From an uncultured Vibrio sp. (GTDB lineage Bacteria; Pseudomonadota; Gammaproteobacteria; Enterobacterales; Vibrionaceae): 64,000 bases of DNA. Below, piece by piece: positions 25,056 through 34,517 of this stretch. How positions within the stretch are numbered: position 1 is the stretch's first letter; every line of letters starts with the position of its first letter. The translations under genes and the position numbers were made by a program. The DNA lies in NCBI GenBank assembly GCA_947504195.1, contig CANNGN010000009.1, positions 1 to 64,000 of the forward strand. Direction: 5' to 3'. The notes beneath the pieces are model-generated. The model did no database searches. It was not told the origin of the DNA and saw nothing but the letters and a program-made list of their open reading frames with translations.

Positions 25056-25673
25056 ATGTTCACTAAGCTCAAAACTTTACTTGTATTGACCTTAATACAA
25101 ACAATAACCGTACCTTATGCAAATGCGGCTTTTTGTTCACTAAGAGATCCTGTTTCAGCGATCCAAATACTTTATGGTCAAGGTTACGAATTTCGGTCAT
25201 TAGTGACCCCTATTACAAATGAAGACAGAAAATCAGTTAAAGATAAACTCTCTTTTACCATTCACCAAAATGAAGTCGGTAAGCATACTTTATACTTACT
25301 TTATAAAGATAAAAAACACACTGGTTTCCTACAAGCGCGATCGGAGTGGGCAAAGTGGGGATTAATTGAAATCGCATGGGCAATTAATGTCGATAAAACA
25401 CTAAAAGGCTTTTATTTTCAGCGTTGTCGCAGTCCTGAATGTAACGACAATGTGGTACAGAATATTACTAAACACGTACAAAACAAAACATTTGAACAAT
25501 TAAAAACCTTTTTAAGTAAAGATGGTGAATCATTGTCAGAGTTAGGCAAGGAAACCTTTCCTAATGCGCAACCTATCGTGCTTTTAGCGCTTCGATCGGC
25601 ATTTAAAACGTTAGCAATTACCGAAATAAGTTGGAACAAAAATCTTTTACTTACTTCGAATAAAGTTGATTAA
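25056..25673 (+). CDS. exported protein of unknown function, possible FMN-binding-like
   Basis: The 205-residue protein has a signal peptide (LVLTLIQTITVPYANA, cleavage before AFC), then a soluble domain. A conserved-looking tail (FPNAQPIVLLALRSAFKTLAIT) and a mid-protein WAINVDKTLKGFYFQRC recall FMN-binding periplasmic domains, but the Ser/Thr flavin-attachment motif is not evident. Two cysteines (RCRSPEC) lie seven residues apart. It sits 26 bases after the barrel gene and 9 before the GGDEF gene. Confidence 0.55.
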   Translation: MFTKLKTLLVLTLIQTITVPYANAAFCSLRDPVSAIQILYGQGYEFRSLVTPITNEDRKSVKDKLSFTIHQNEVGKHTLYLLYKDKKHTGFLQARSEWAKWGLIEIAWAINVDKTLKGFYFQRCRSPECNDNVVQNITKHVQNKTFEQLKTFLSKDGESLSELGKETFPNAQPIVLLALRSAFKTLAITEISWNKNLLLTSNKVD

Positions 25674-25682
25674 AAGACTCCT

Positions 25683-27680
25683 ATGAGAATAAGAAGCTAT
25701 TTAGCTGTCCTCGTTTTAAGTTGTTTACTCGGCGCATATATGTTGGAGAAGGTATTAAATTATCATTTTGATCATGTCCAAGCTTCTGTTGATAAACACA
25801 CCAAAAGTCTTTTATGGGGAAAAGATTTAGAAAGAATAGATAATAGTGTTTCTCAATTTCTTGTTTCAACCGATCTTGTTATAGCCTCTGGTAATACCTA
25901 CCTGATTTTTGGTGCACAAAATATGGGTCATTACATAACAGATGAGCTATCAATAATACAAAAAGAAAACCCTTTCAACCATCTAAATATAAAAATAGAA
26001 AATGTGATCACTCATATTAATACAATAAATGGCTATTTAGATATTATAGGAAATACAACTGAAGAAAATCTTAATAATCGTTTACGTGAGTTATTATCAG
26101 AGTATGACGCTGTCAGCTTCGCTTTATTTCAGGATATCTCATTTATTATAGAAGAAACTAAAAATAACATAGAACAAGATTCTATTCTTCTCGAACAAGA
26201 AAAAGACTTTATGCAAGATGTTAGTTTAGTCTCACGCATCTTGTTTTTTATATTAATAATTGCATTGTGGTGGTGGGCAAATAGAAGAATTTGTAAGCCA
26301 TTAAACGAATTAATTAATTCAGCGAATAAAGCAATAATAGGTAGCGATTTTCAATCGACCAGTAATGCTCCTTCTGAAATTATCGAGTTAAGTAATGATT
26401 TTAAGTTATTAACCCAATCTCTGTGTCATCAAGCTTCGCATGACCCTCTCACAGAATTGCATAACAGAAGAGCATTTGAACGCAACTTAAATGACATTAT
26501 CAAAGATGACGAGCATAGTTACTTCTTATGTTTTATTGATTTAGATTATTTTAAAACGATCAATGATACCTGCGGACATGCCGCTGGAGATGAAATACTA
26601 GTAAGCGTTGCCCGTATACTCAAAGATAACGTAAGCAATTCTGATACAGTTGCTAGGTTGGGTGGCGACGAGTTTGCAATTTTACTTAAAGACTATTCAG
26701 AAAACAGTGCTTTACTTGTCGCAAATACTATAAAAGATAATATTCAAAGTTTAACTTACCACTGGGAGGAAGAAACCTTTAAATTAAGTGCAAGCATAGG
26801 TTTGGCTCCTAAAATTAATAGTAGTACCACAACAAGTATATTAAATTCTGCTGATATCGCATGTAGTTCAGCTAAAGAATCAGGTAGAAATTCCGTACAA
26901 TTATTTGATATCAGTAGCGAAGAATCTTCTGATAAGAGAAAAAACATATTATCGGTTCATCAGATTAATAATGCCATAAGTAATAATCTATTTATTTTGT
27001 ATAAACAAGATATAGTTTCATTACAAAATCAACAGCCTGGTAAACATTTCGAAGTTCTATTAAGGATGCATGATAACAGTGGTAATATCGTCAGCCCCGA
27101 TTGCTTTTTCCCAACTGCAGAGCGGTATCAATTAAGTAGCAAAATAGATCAGTGGGTAATTAACTCTGTCTATAAACATTATGAAAATTCCAGCCAAGAA
27201 ATAAGTAATATAGCGACTATTGCTATTAATATTTCAGATCATTCATTGATAGACGATAGTTTAGAAAATTTTATTAAAGATAAAGTTAAATCAAATATAA
27301 TACCTCCTGAAAAGATCTGTTTTGAGATTACTGAAACGACTGCAATTAACAATACAAAACGTGTCCGTTCTTTTATTTCGAACATAAAGGAACTTGGTTG
27401 TAAGTTTACTTTAGAGGATTTAGGGTGTGAACATTCGTCCTATACCCATATAAAAGAATTTCCGACCGATAAGATCAAAATTGACAGTGCTTTTACTGGC
27501 AACATGATGGAAAACCCAATGTACTTTACAGCCGTTAAGTCGATTTGTGATATAGCAAAGGCCTCTGGGCAAGAAGTTATTGCTGAACTTGTTGAAGATC
27601 AAAATATAGTCGAAGCCTTAACGATGTTAGGCGTTGATTATGCACAGGGTCATTACTTTTCTAAACCAGAACCGTTATAA
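25683..27680 (+). CDS. membrane GGDEF protein with degenerate EAL domain
   Basis: The 665-residue protein has TM helix 1 (about 5-22), a periplasmic sensor of about 160 residues, TM helix 2 (about 185-198), a HAMP-like linker, a GGDEF domain (about 255-410; intact RLGGDEF near 326) and an EAL-type domain (about 425-660). The EAL domain keeps EVLLR, FEITE, KIDSAF and YAQGH. The metal-binding DDFG motif reads LEDLG near residue 577, so phosphodiesterase activity is doubtful. Expected activity is diguanylate synthesis, with the EAL part acting as sensor. The upstream two genes may feed it a signal. Confidence 0.85.
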   Translation: MRIRSYLAVLVLSCLLGAYMLEKVLNYHFDHVQASVDKHTKSLLWGKDLERIDNSVSQFLVSTDLVIASGNTYLIFGAQNMGHYITDELSIIQKENPFNHLNIKIENVITHINTINGYLDIIGNTTEENLNNRLRELLSEYDAVSFALFQDISFIIEETKNNIEQDSILLEQEKDFMQDVSLVSRILFFILIIALWWWANRRICKPLNELINSANKAIIGSDFQSTSNAPSEIIELSNDFKLLTQSLCHQASHDPLTELHNRRAFERNLNDIIKDDEHSYFLCFIDLDYFKTINDTCGHAAGDEILVSVARILKDNVSNSDTVARLGGDEFAILLKDYSENSALLVANTIKDNIQSLTYHWEEETFKLSASIGLAPKINSSTTTSILNSADIACSSAKESGRNSVQLFDISSEESSDKRKNILSVHQINNAISNNLFILYKQDIVSLQNQQPGKHFEVLLRMHDNSGNIVSPDCFFPTAERYQLSSKIDQWVINSVYKHYENSSQEISNIATIAINISDHSLIDDSLENFIKDKVKSNIIPPEKICFEITETTAINNTKRVRSFISNIKELGCKFTLEDLGCEHSSYTHIKEFPTDKIKIDSAFTGNMMENPMYFTAVKSICDIAKASGQEVIAELVEDQNIVEALTMLGVDYAQGHYFSKPEPL

Positions 27681-28618
27681 GTCTCTAGCGAAGCGACGTA
27701 CCGAACTTACTCAGGTAATTTATAACAACGACACATCAAGAAACGTGAAACCAAAATCTGGCTAACTCGGCTCCCTCAGTGGCTCATGAATCTCCATTCA
27801 CAAAGAACATTGAACACAGCTAGCTAGTATTGACTCACCCATTTTGACTTCCACCACCCGACCACTCAATACAATTAAGAAGTGATGAAATAATTAGCCA
27901 TTACATGAAAACTGGCCTAATAATTAAATAAGTTAATATAATCGCACTAATTAGAGATACCAGTCACACTTATTATTCTTTACGCTGTCGCTAAGAACGC
28001 ACTAAAAGTTAATTTAACAAAAGCTTTATTTTTTATTTATTGTGACATACGAAACACAACACTCATAATATCAACAAAATCTAATCTAATTGTTATTCAC
28101 ACTCTCTCATATATTGATGATTCTCATATATTGTACATCATGTTTTTAATATATTTCAGATTGAATTTAAACTAGAAATGAGATCTATAACTTAGTTTTC
28201 TCTCATAAAATATTGTTATAGTAATTGTAATACAAGATGATTATAAATTCAGATCAGATATAGACTAACAAGCTGTTTTTAAAGGATTTATATTCTCAAA
28301 CACTACAAAATTGCAACACATAGGCATTCATTGAGAATGATGGTGTAGTTTAATTGCATATAAATGTTTTTATTTATTTCATATGCAATCTATTTAAATG
28401 ATTTAAGTAGTGAACTGTATTACTAGTTGTGTTTTGTGACCACTTTTATGTATTAAAAATATAGATGTATTTTCAAATATATCACTATTAATTCAGTTGA
28501 ATAATAATAAATATTTGTACGTTTTAAGAATTAGATAAAATCGTGCAGAGTTAATGTGTTTATTCATATAAACATTAGAACCAAAGCAAGAAAACTTATA
28601 ATAAATTAGAGGTTAACT
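27681..28618. other. 938-base AT-rich gap upstream of the TRAP operon
   Basis: No gene was recognised on either strand. The sequence becomes very AT-rich from about 27900. ATTGCATAT (28353-28361) and ATATGCAAT (28381-28389) form a 9-bp inverted repeat around 19 bases. The region must hold the dctP promoter. An untranslated regulatory RNA or an eroded gene is possible but not shown. Confidence 0.45.
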
Positions 28619-29602
28619 ATGCGTTCAAAATTAAAAAAAGGTTTAGTGTCGGCTATGTGTTTAGCATGGGCATCAACAGCGTTTTCTGCTGTTGAACTCA
28701 AGCTTGGCCACTTTGGATCTGAAGAGCACCCTTCCCATATTGCTGCAATGCAATTTGCTAAAAACGTAGAAGCACGTACTAACGGCGAAGTTGAAGTCGA
28801 GCTCTACCCTAATAATGCATTGGGAAGTCCTCCAGAAGTACTAGAGCAGGTAATGTTAGGTGTAGTTGATATGAGCCTCTCTGGACAAGACCAATTAGCA
28901 AAACATGTTCCATTATTTGACACTGTTAGCATCCCATTTTCGCTAAGTAATGCTGAACATGCTGACCGCGTTTTGGATGGACCATTCAAAGAGTGGGCTG
29001 CACCAGAACTTGAGAAAGTTGGCCTTGTTTATCTTTCTAGTTGGGATTGGGGATTCCGTCAGTTAACCAACTCTGTACGTCCAATTTTAACGCCTGAAGA
29101 TATTAAAGGTTTAAAAATTCGAACTCCACCTGCAATGACTTATCAAGCAGCAATGGGCGCGATCGGTGCTAACGTTCAAACCATTTCGTTCAGCGAACTT
29201 GTCATGGCAATGCGTCAAGGCGTTGTTGATGGACAAGAAAACCCTATCGGCGTGATTTACAACTTGAAACTTTACGAGTCTCAGAAATACATCTCGATCA
29301 TCAACTACTTGTACAGCTCTATGGTTCACGTTGTATCGCAAGATGCTTGGTCTAATTTGAACGCAGAACAGCAACAAATTGTTCGTGAAGAGTCTGACTC
29401 TGCTCGTTTATTGATGCGTAAACTATCACGCGCTGAAGAATTAGAACAAATCGAAGCGATGCGTGCTCAAGGCATCCAAATTGATGAACCTGATCTTGCA
29501 CCTTTCCAAGCGATGATGGGTCCTGCATATGACCAAATCAAAGCGAAAGTAGGCGCTGAAAACTTTGATAAATGGATTGAGATGACTAAATCGGTTAAAT
29601 AA
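28619..29602 (+). CDS. TRAP transporter solute-binding protein (DctP family)
   Basis: The 327-residue protein has a signal peptide (cleavage near AFS-AVELKLGH) and the DctP fold. GLKIRTPPAMTYQAAMGAIGA carries the conserved carboxylate-binding arginine (KIR), followed by ELVMAMRQGVVDGQENPIG. It binds a carboxylate-bearing ligand in the periplasm and delivers it to DctQM. The ligand is not predictable from the sequence. A ribosome site GAGG stands just upstream. Confidence 0.93.
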   Translation: MRSKLKKGLVSAMCLAWASTAFSAVELKLGHFGSEEHPSHIAAMQFAKNVEARTNGEVEVELYPNNALGSPPEVLEQVMLGVVDMSLSGQDQLAKHVPLFDTVSIPFSLSNAEHADRVLDGPFKEWAAPELEKVGLVYLSSWDWGFRQLTNSVRPILTPEDIKGLKIRTPPAMTYQAAMGAIGANVQTISFSELVMAMRQGVVDGQENPIGVIYNLKLYESQKYISIINYLYSSMVHVVSQDAWSNLNAEQQQIVREESDSARLLMRKLSRAEELEQIEAMRAQGIQIDEPDLAPFQAMMGPAYDQIKAKVGAENFDKWIEMTKSVK

Positions 29603-29631
29603 CTCAACAATTTAGACATTTTATGTTGTTC

Positions 29632-29657
29632 GATTTCGCCTCTTTTGAGGCGAAATC
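29632..29657 (+). terminator. intercistronic hairpin after dctP
   Basis: GATTTCGCCTC-TTTT-GAGGCGAAATC is a perfect 11-bp stem with a four-base loop, followed by TGTTTT. It lies between dctP and dctM and would let the binding protein be made in excess over the membrane subunits through partial termination or mRNA protection. Confidence 0.8.
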
Positions 29658-29687
29658 TGTTTTAAAAACAGGGAGTTTGCACTCAGC

Positions 29688-30977
29688 ATGTTGACCTTAG
29701 CTATATTCGGCGTTCTTATTTTCCTACTACTGATTAACGTGCCCGTTGTGGTCGCGATTGGCTTAACATCAGTAATGTTTTTTGTTGGCTTGGGCGATGC
29801 TCGCCTTTTAGCCATGTTACCTCACCGTATGTATTACGGTACGACAGGTTTTACTCTTTTAGCGATCCCATTTTTTATCCTGGCGGGTAATTTAATGAAT
29901 ACCGGCGGAATTACCGACCGTATATTCCGTTTTGCAAAATCGATGGTCGGACATATCTCTGGCGGCATTGGGCAAGTTAACATCGTTGCGAGTGTTATCT
30001 TCTCTGGTATGTCTGGTTCTGCAGTGGCTGACGCTGCAGGCTTAGGACAAATCGAACACAAGGCCATGGTCGATCAAGGCTACGACCCAGCAGATTCTGC
30101 AACACTTGTTGCCGCATCTTCTGTCATTGGCCCTGTCATACCACCTAGTATTCCCTTTGTACTTTATGGGTCCATCACCAGCGTTTCGGTTGCTCGTTTG
30201 TTCCTCGCAGGTTTTATTCCCGGAGCCATGATGGCGATTGGGATGATGATTGCATTAAGCATATTAGCCAAGCGAAAGAACTACCCATGCGATCCAAATA
30301 AAGCAACAATCAGAGAACGCTTTTCTGCTTTCAACGGTGCATTTTGGCCCTTAATGGCTCCAGTGATTATCATTGGCGGCATTATGAGTGGTTTCTTTAC
30401 GCCAACCGAAGCGTCAGTAGTAGTGTGTGTTTATGCGGCTCTTCTTGGTTTCTATTATAAAGATCTCAAACTCAAAGAAGTTCCTGGAATCATCTATAAA
30501 TCGATCACGCAATCGGTCAGCTTACTGTTTATCATTTCAGCAGCGAACTTCTTTGGTTGGTTGATCATTCACCAGAAACTACCAGACAGTATTATCGAAA
30601 CCTTGGTGGGATTCGGTGCTACTCAATCAACTGTTATGTGGATCGTTATCGGTATCGTTTTAACCATGGGGCTATTTTTGGAAGGTAACGCAATCTTCTT
30701 AATTACGCTGCCATTGTTTATGCCGATTGCCCAGATGTTCGATATCGATCTCGTCAACTTTGGTGTCGTAATGGTATTGCTGATCATGATTGGTAACCTA
30801 ACGCCTCCGGTGGGAATGTGTCTCTTCGCAGTCGACAGTTTTGCCAAAGTCGGAATGCCCGCGCTGGCCAAGCGAGTATGGCCTTACCTACTTATGATCT
30901 TCTTAATAACGGTACTGATTGCTTTTGTCCCTAGCATATCGCTGTTCTTACCTAACCTAATTATGGGAGAAATGTAA
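29688..30977 (+). CDS. TRAP transporter large membrane subunit (DctM)
   Basis: The 429-residue protein has about 12 helices and DctM motifs: AIPFFILAGNLMNTGGI, VIFSGMSGSAVADAAGLG, and IGNLTPPVGMCLF near the end. It is the sodium-coupled translocation subunit. Unusually it precedes the small DctQ subunit; many operons have P-Q-M order. It overlaps the DctQ gene start in TAATG. Confidence 0.93.
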   Translation: MLTLAIFGVLIFLLLINVPVVVAIGLTSVMFFVGLGDARLLAMLPHRMYYGTTGFTLLAIPFFILAGNLMNTGGITDRIFRFAKSMVGHISGGIGQVNIVASVIFSGMSGSAVADAAGLGQIEHKAMVDQGYDPADSATLVAASSVIGPVIPPSIPFVLYGSITSVSVARLFLAGFIPGAMMAIGMMIALSILAKRKNYPCDPNKATIRERFSAFNGAFWPLMAPVIIIGGIMSGFFTPTEASVVVCVYAALLGFYYKDLKLKEVPGIIYKSITQSVSLLFIISAANFFGWLIIHQKLPDSIIETLVGFGATQSTVMWIVIGIVLTMGLFLEGNAIFLITLPLFMPIAQMFDIDLVNFGVVMVLLIMIGNLTPPVGMCLFAVDSFAKVGMPALAKRVWPYLLMIFLITVLIAFVPSISLFLPNLIMGEM

Positions 30978-31558
30978 TGATTAGTTTATTGAAAACAGCC
31001 GACATTTGGGTTCAGAGAATTTTGCGTTATATCGCGATGACCATGTTTACCGTGCTTGGAACTCTTTTGTTTGCGAATATCATGTTGAGATTGATTAATG
31101 ACTTCGTTCAGTTTTTACTTAACAATGGATTCGATGGCATTGCTGGCGTGATTCAAAGCGTTGTCACGATTAGCTCATTCCATTGGTTTGACGAAATCAT
31201 CGAACTCAGCTTTGCAGCATTGGTGTTTTATGGAGCAGCCGGATTATGGTGTTCGAAACTTCACTTTTCAGTTGGAGACTGGATCAGTGCACGCATTAAA
31301 AATGTGCGCTTAAAGCATTTTTATAAGTTGGTTATTGTGATTATCTCGGCTGTCTTTATGGCGATACTATTTTGGTATTCGCTAAAACTCACCATGAGAA
31401 CGAATCAAGTTACCACGGTATTTCAAATCAAACAGTGGATTCTCTATTCATGTATCCCAATTTCTTCAATGATTATGCTGATATATTCAATCGTTGATGT
31501 CATTGTTGAAGCGAGACGTTTTGCATTTGGTGATAAAGCAGCAACGTCATTATCGTGA
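30977..31558 (+). CDS. TRAP transporter small membrane subunit (DctQ)
   Basis: The 193-residue protein has four hydrophobic helices with SFHWFDEIIELSFAALVFYGAAGLW matching the DctQ core (E-x-x-R/E-type loop). Its sequence is longer than usual between helices 1 and 2. The ATG overlaps the dctM stop by one base, giving coupled translation. Confidence 0.85.
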   Translation: MISLLKTADIWVQRILRYIAMTMFTVLGTLLFANIMLRLINDFVQFLLNNGFDGIAGVIQSVVTISSFHWFDEIIELSFAALVFYGAAGLWCSKLHFSVGDWISARIKNVRLKHFYKLVIVIISAVFMAILFWYSLKLTMRTNQVTTVFQIKQWILYSCIPISSMIMLIYSIVDVIVEARRFAFGDKAATSLS

Positions 31559-31582
31559 TGTGATTAATAAGAAGTAAATACT

Positions 31583-31624
31583 GAACCCTACCCAAGTTAT
31601 TCTCATTATTCTTGGGTAGGGTTC
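31583..31624. terminator. bidirectional terminator hairpin
   Basis: GAACCCTACCCAAG pairs perfectly with CTTGGGTAGGGTTC over 14 bases around a 14-base loop. It lies between the TRAP operon (plus) and the Bap-like gene (minus), which converge here. A strong T run is missing on both sides. Confidence 0.7.
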
Positions 31625-31717
31625 ATTGTAGTGTAAAAATAATCAACGGACATTCTCAATATCCTATTCAAAAATAACCAACTCAAAAAATATAGCGCTG
31701 CAATGTATGGTAGTACG

Positions 31718-34222
31718 TTACGCGGGCACCGATACTGACGATGGAAGTGTTGTAACATATGATTTGTTGATGTTAGAAAAGCCAGGAACAGAGATAGTTC
31801 CTGTCCATAAGTCCACACTTTCAGTTTGGTAGTTGTAGTCACGAGACACATTACCGGCGGAAAACAAAGCCAGCGCCATACCTCCACCTGATCCCAAATA
31901 CCAAAATAATGTACTCGACGTCGTCCATGAGCTCATGGACCAACCAGTCGCTGGCAAACCTTCATCACCCAATATGGCACTGCCATCCCCCACAATCACA
32001 AATGTATCATCACTGGATAAATTACCTGCTTGCTGCCACTTCTCTGATCCGTTTAAATTCACAACTTCACTCTCCGACGACACCATTATGTATATCGTAT
32101 ACGATGTCGCCGTATCGAACGTTCGGGAACTATGATCCGATGACAGTCCAGTAGTAAGGTCGAACACTACCACGCTCGTGTCAGTGATACTTACCGTGGT
32201 ATTCGCGGTCGATGTCGTTGTATTCCCTGCCGAATCGATGCTGTTCAGCATGACAGACAAACCATTCCCCGAAACCAATTCGGGTGTAGCACCATTATTA
32301 TCTGCACTAGTAACATCTAGTGACCAGTCCCCACTTCCATCTGCGGTGGTCGTGTAACTGTAATTGGTGCTGTCTTTTGTAAAACTCACAGTGACGACTG
32401 AGTCTGGCTCTGCTGTTCCTTCAAGGTAATCCACGGTTCCTTGGGTTGTATCGATCGTTGGGCTAACTGGTGCTGTCATATCGCCTGTCACCTCAAAAGG
32501 TCCACTTGCTGCACTGATGTTACCCACGGTATCCGTTTCAGTGTACGTAAAGCTGTAGTTGGTGGCATCAGCAACTGCCGCCGTATAGTTCCAAGTGCCA
32601 TTGTCAGCAACCGTGACCATCGTCAACTGGCTAAGAGAGTTGTATAGCGTGATTGTATTGCCACTTTCACCTGTCCCACTTAGCACTAAGCCTGAATCAT
32701 CAGTAGTGTCGCTACTTACTAATGCCCCGACTTGCAAACCTACATCATCTGTAGCGCTGATTGAACCAACAGTCGGTGCAGTGATATCAACCTCAATCAT
32801 GATCGCTGGGCTTTCATCTGCCCCACTAATTTGTGAGGTTACCGATATTTCACCTTCTCCGGCTGCAATGATCGTACTCTCCGGTACCGTGACTACAACA
32901 TCACCATTGCTATTCAAGTTGGCAATACCAATATATTGCTCACTTCCCCATCTTATAGTTACACTGTCCCCAATCACGGCCCATGCGGCTATCACCTCGA
33001 CACCAGCACTTGCTTCAGATGCACTAACACCACCAGAAGCTGCTTCAATAATTGGCACTGCAAGCACTGTACTGCTTAACACTTCCGAAATTGCTGTTTC
33101 ATAAGCATCAACACCTTGAGTAACCACAGAGACCCCATCAGCACTCATGGTTACACCGCTTGAGTCAGTTGTAATTTTAGCTTCAAGCGAATCGAGTGTA
33201 TCTCCAATACCGTTGATGGTGAGGGAATCCGCCCCGGAAAGTGCTGCCAATACCTCTCCATAAATTTCAGCATTACTGGTACCATCACCAGTGTTATAGT
33301 CATCATCGAGTACAGTAACGACCTCACCGGTAATGTCATCAATCCCAAATAGTTCTCCTATTTGATCATTGATGGCGACATCCGCTGTGGTCAAAGATAA
33401 GCTGCTGACATTACTACTCTCTATCCCAGCCTTACGTACGGCCAACTCTGTAAGTGGGGTAACGCTCACACGCACATCATTACCATCGGCCACTGTCATT
33501 GCACTTAAAGAAGTCTTCAGACTGGTACTTGTATTCGTAGTTTCATCGATATAGTCACCGCTCGCTCCATTATTATCGGATATCACAACCAGTATTGGCC
33601 CGACATAATTTGAGTCAATCGTCAATGATGCTGTGCTGGCTGACAGATCACAGTTATCGCTATAAAGAAGATTGCCGCTCTCGTCATACACTTTAACGCC
33701 CACTGTTGAGATAAATGTACCCGCAGCAGCGGTTAAATTGATATCGTACCCTGCTGTTTCTAGGTTAGTTGTACCTGAACTACTCGAGCTACTTGAACCA
33801 CTGGCTACAGCGCCACCCAATAATGCAACTACGCCCATTGTGACGAAATTAGAGTTACCGCTCGTGTTGCCTGCTTCGAACGACCAAACTAAGCCTTGCT
33901 CAATGTCAAAGTCATGATTTGAAATAAACGTTCCCGCAACCTCAGAAGAAGGATCGACAGGCAGTTCGCCACCTTCAACCCAATAAAAGGCAGCGATATC
34001 TGTATCACTATAAAAACCAACAATTTCAGCGGCAATATCGCCATATCTAACCAGCTCTAAATCATCGTCTTTACGAATTAACTCTATACCATCAGTGACT
34101 GCCACTCCTAATTCATCTACCAGCGTATAAATCGCACCAGATTCGACTCCATAGCTTAAAGATACATCTAGTGGCCAGTAAGAGGTTTGGTTATCACGAA
34201 TAACTCTAAGTTGTAATGACAC
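31718..34222 (-). CDS. Bap-like surface protein with Ig-like repeats
   Basis: The 834-residue, acidic, Ser/Thr-rich protein opens with a BapA-prefix-like domain (about 1-100: MSLQLRVIRDNQTSYWPLD). A Gly-Ser linker follows (GSSSSSSSG, about 143-152), then a ~200-residue segment and Ig-like repeats (DITAPTVGSISATDD..., GDMTAPVSPTIDTTQ). Such proteins are large type I-secreted adhesins. This one is short, has no RTX repeats at its C terminus and no secretion genes beside it, so it may be secreted by an unlinked system or be a shortened adhesin. Confidence 0.75.
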   Translation of the reverse strand: MSLQLRVIRDNQTSYWPLDVSLSYGVESGAIYTLVDELGVAVTDGIELIRKDDDLELVRYGDIAAEIVGFYSDTDIAAFYWVEGGELPVDPSSEVAGTFISNHDFDIEQGLVWSFEAGNTSGNSNFVTMGVVALLGGAVASGSSSSSSSGTTNLETAGYDINLTAAAGTFISTVGVKVYDESGNLLYSDNCDLSASTASLTIDSNYVGPILVVISDNNGASGDYIDETTNTSTSLKTSLSAMTVADGNDVRVSVTPLTELAVRKAGIESSNVSSLSLTTADVAINDQIGELFGIDDITGEVVTVLDDDYNTGDGTSNAEIYGEVLAALSGADSLTINGIGDTLDSLEAKITTDSSGVTMSADGVSVVTQGVDAYETAISEVLSSTVLAVPIIEAASGGVSASEASAGVEVIAAWAVIGDSVTIRWGSEQYIGIANLNSNGDVVVTVPESTIIAAGEGEISVTSQISGADESPAIMIEVDITAPTVGSISATDDVGLQVGALVSSDTTDDSGLVLSGTGESGNTITLYNSLSQLTMVTVADNGTWNYTAAVADATNYSFTYTETDTVGNISAASGPFEVTGDMTAPVSPTIDTTQGTVDYLEGTAEPDSVVTVSFTKDSTNYSYTTTADGSGDWSLDVTSADNNGATPELVSGNGLSVMLNSIDSAGNTTTSTANTTVSITDTSVVVFDLTTGLSSDHSSRTFDTATSYTIYIMVSSESEVVNLNGSEKWQQAGNLSSDDTFVIVGDGSAILGDEGLPATGWSMSSWTTSSTLFWYLGSGGGMALALFSAGNVSRDYNYQTESVDLWTGTISVPGFSNINKSYVTTLPSSVSVPA

Positions 34223-34404
34223 GATAATTACTTCCTTTATGAAATTTACATATAATCAATAAATTAAGTTGAGATAATGAATATTAGTACATGTTTGATT
34301 AGTTCACATATCATTTAACCAATGTGAGGAAATCACATTATCGTGTAGGGCTATATGAATTTGGTTTTGGGTTGTTGACGAACTCTCAATACAAGTAAAA
34401 CAGC

Positions 34405-34424
34405 GCTTTTACGAACATAAAAGC
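34405..34424 (-). terminator. hairpin terminator of the DeoR-family gene
   Basis: On the minus strand GCTTTTA-TGTTCG-TAAAAGC is a 7-bp stem with a six-base loop followed by GCTGTTTTAC. It lies about 95 bases past the regulator stop. The rest of the gap to the adhesin start shows no gene. Confidence 0.5.
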
Positions 34425-34517
34425 TACTCAAATGAGAGTGACATTAATCTATCTAAGACAAGAAGATCTATGGCAGGTAACATTGGCTTAATTTCTGATT
34501 AATAACACAACTGCTTA

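Noticed and set aside
31606..31887. Minus frame overlapping the 3' end of the Bap-like gene, as a possible frameshifted continuation
   Set aside because: It overlaps the Bap-like reading frame rather than continuing it, and its composition does not resemble RTX or adhesin C termini.
33672..33917. Several plus-strand frames opposite the Bap-like gene
   Set aside because: Shadows of a low-complexity Ser/Thr/Ala/Val-rich coding sequence; no independent support.
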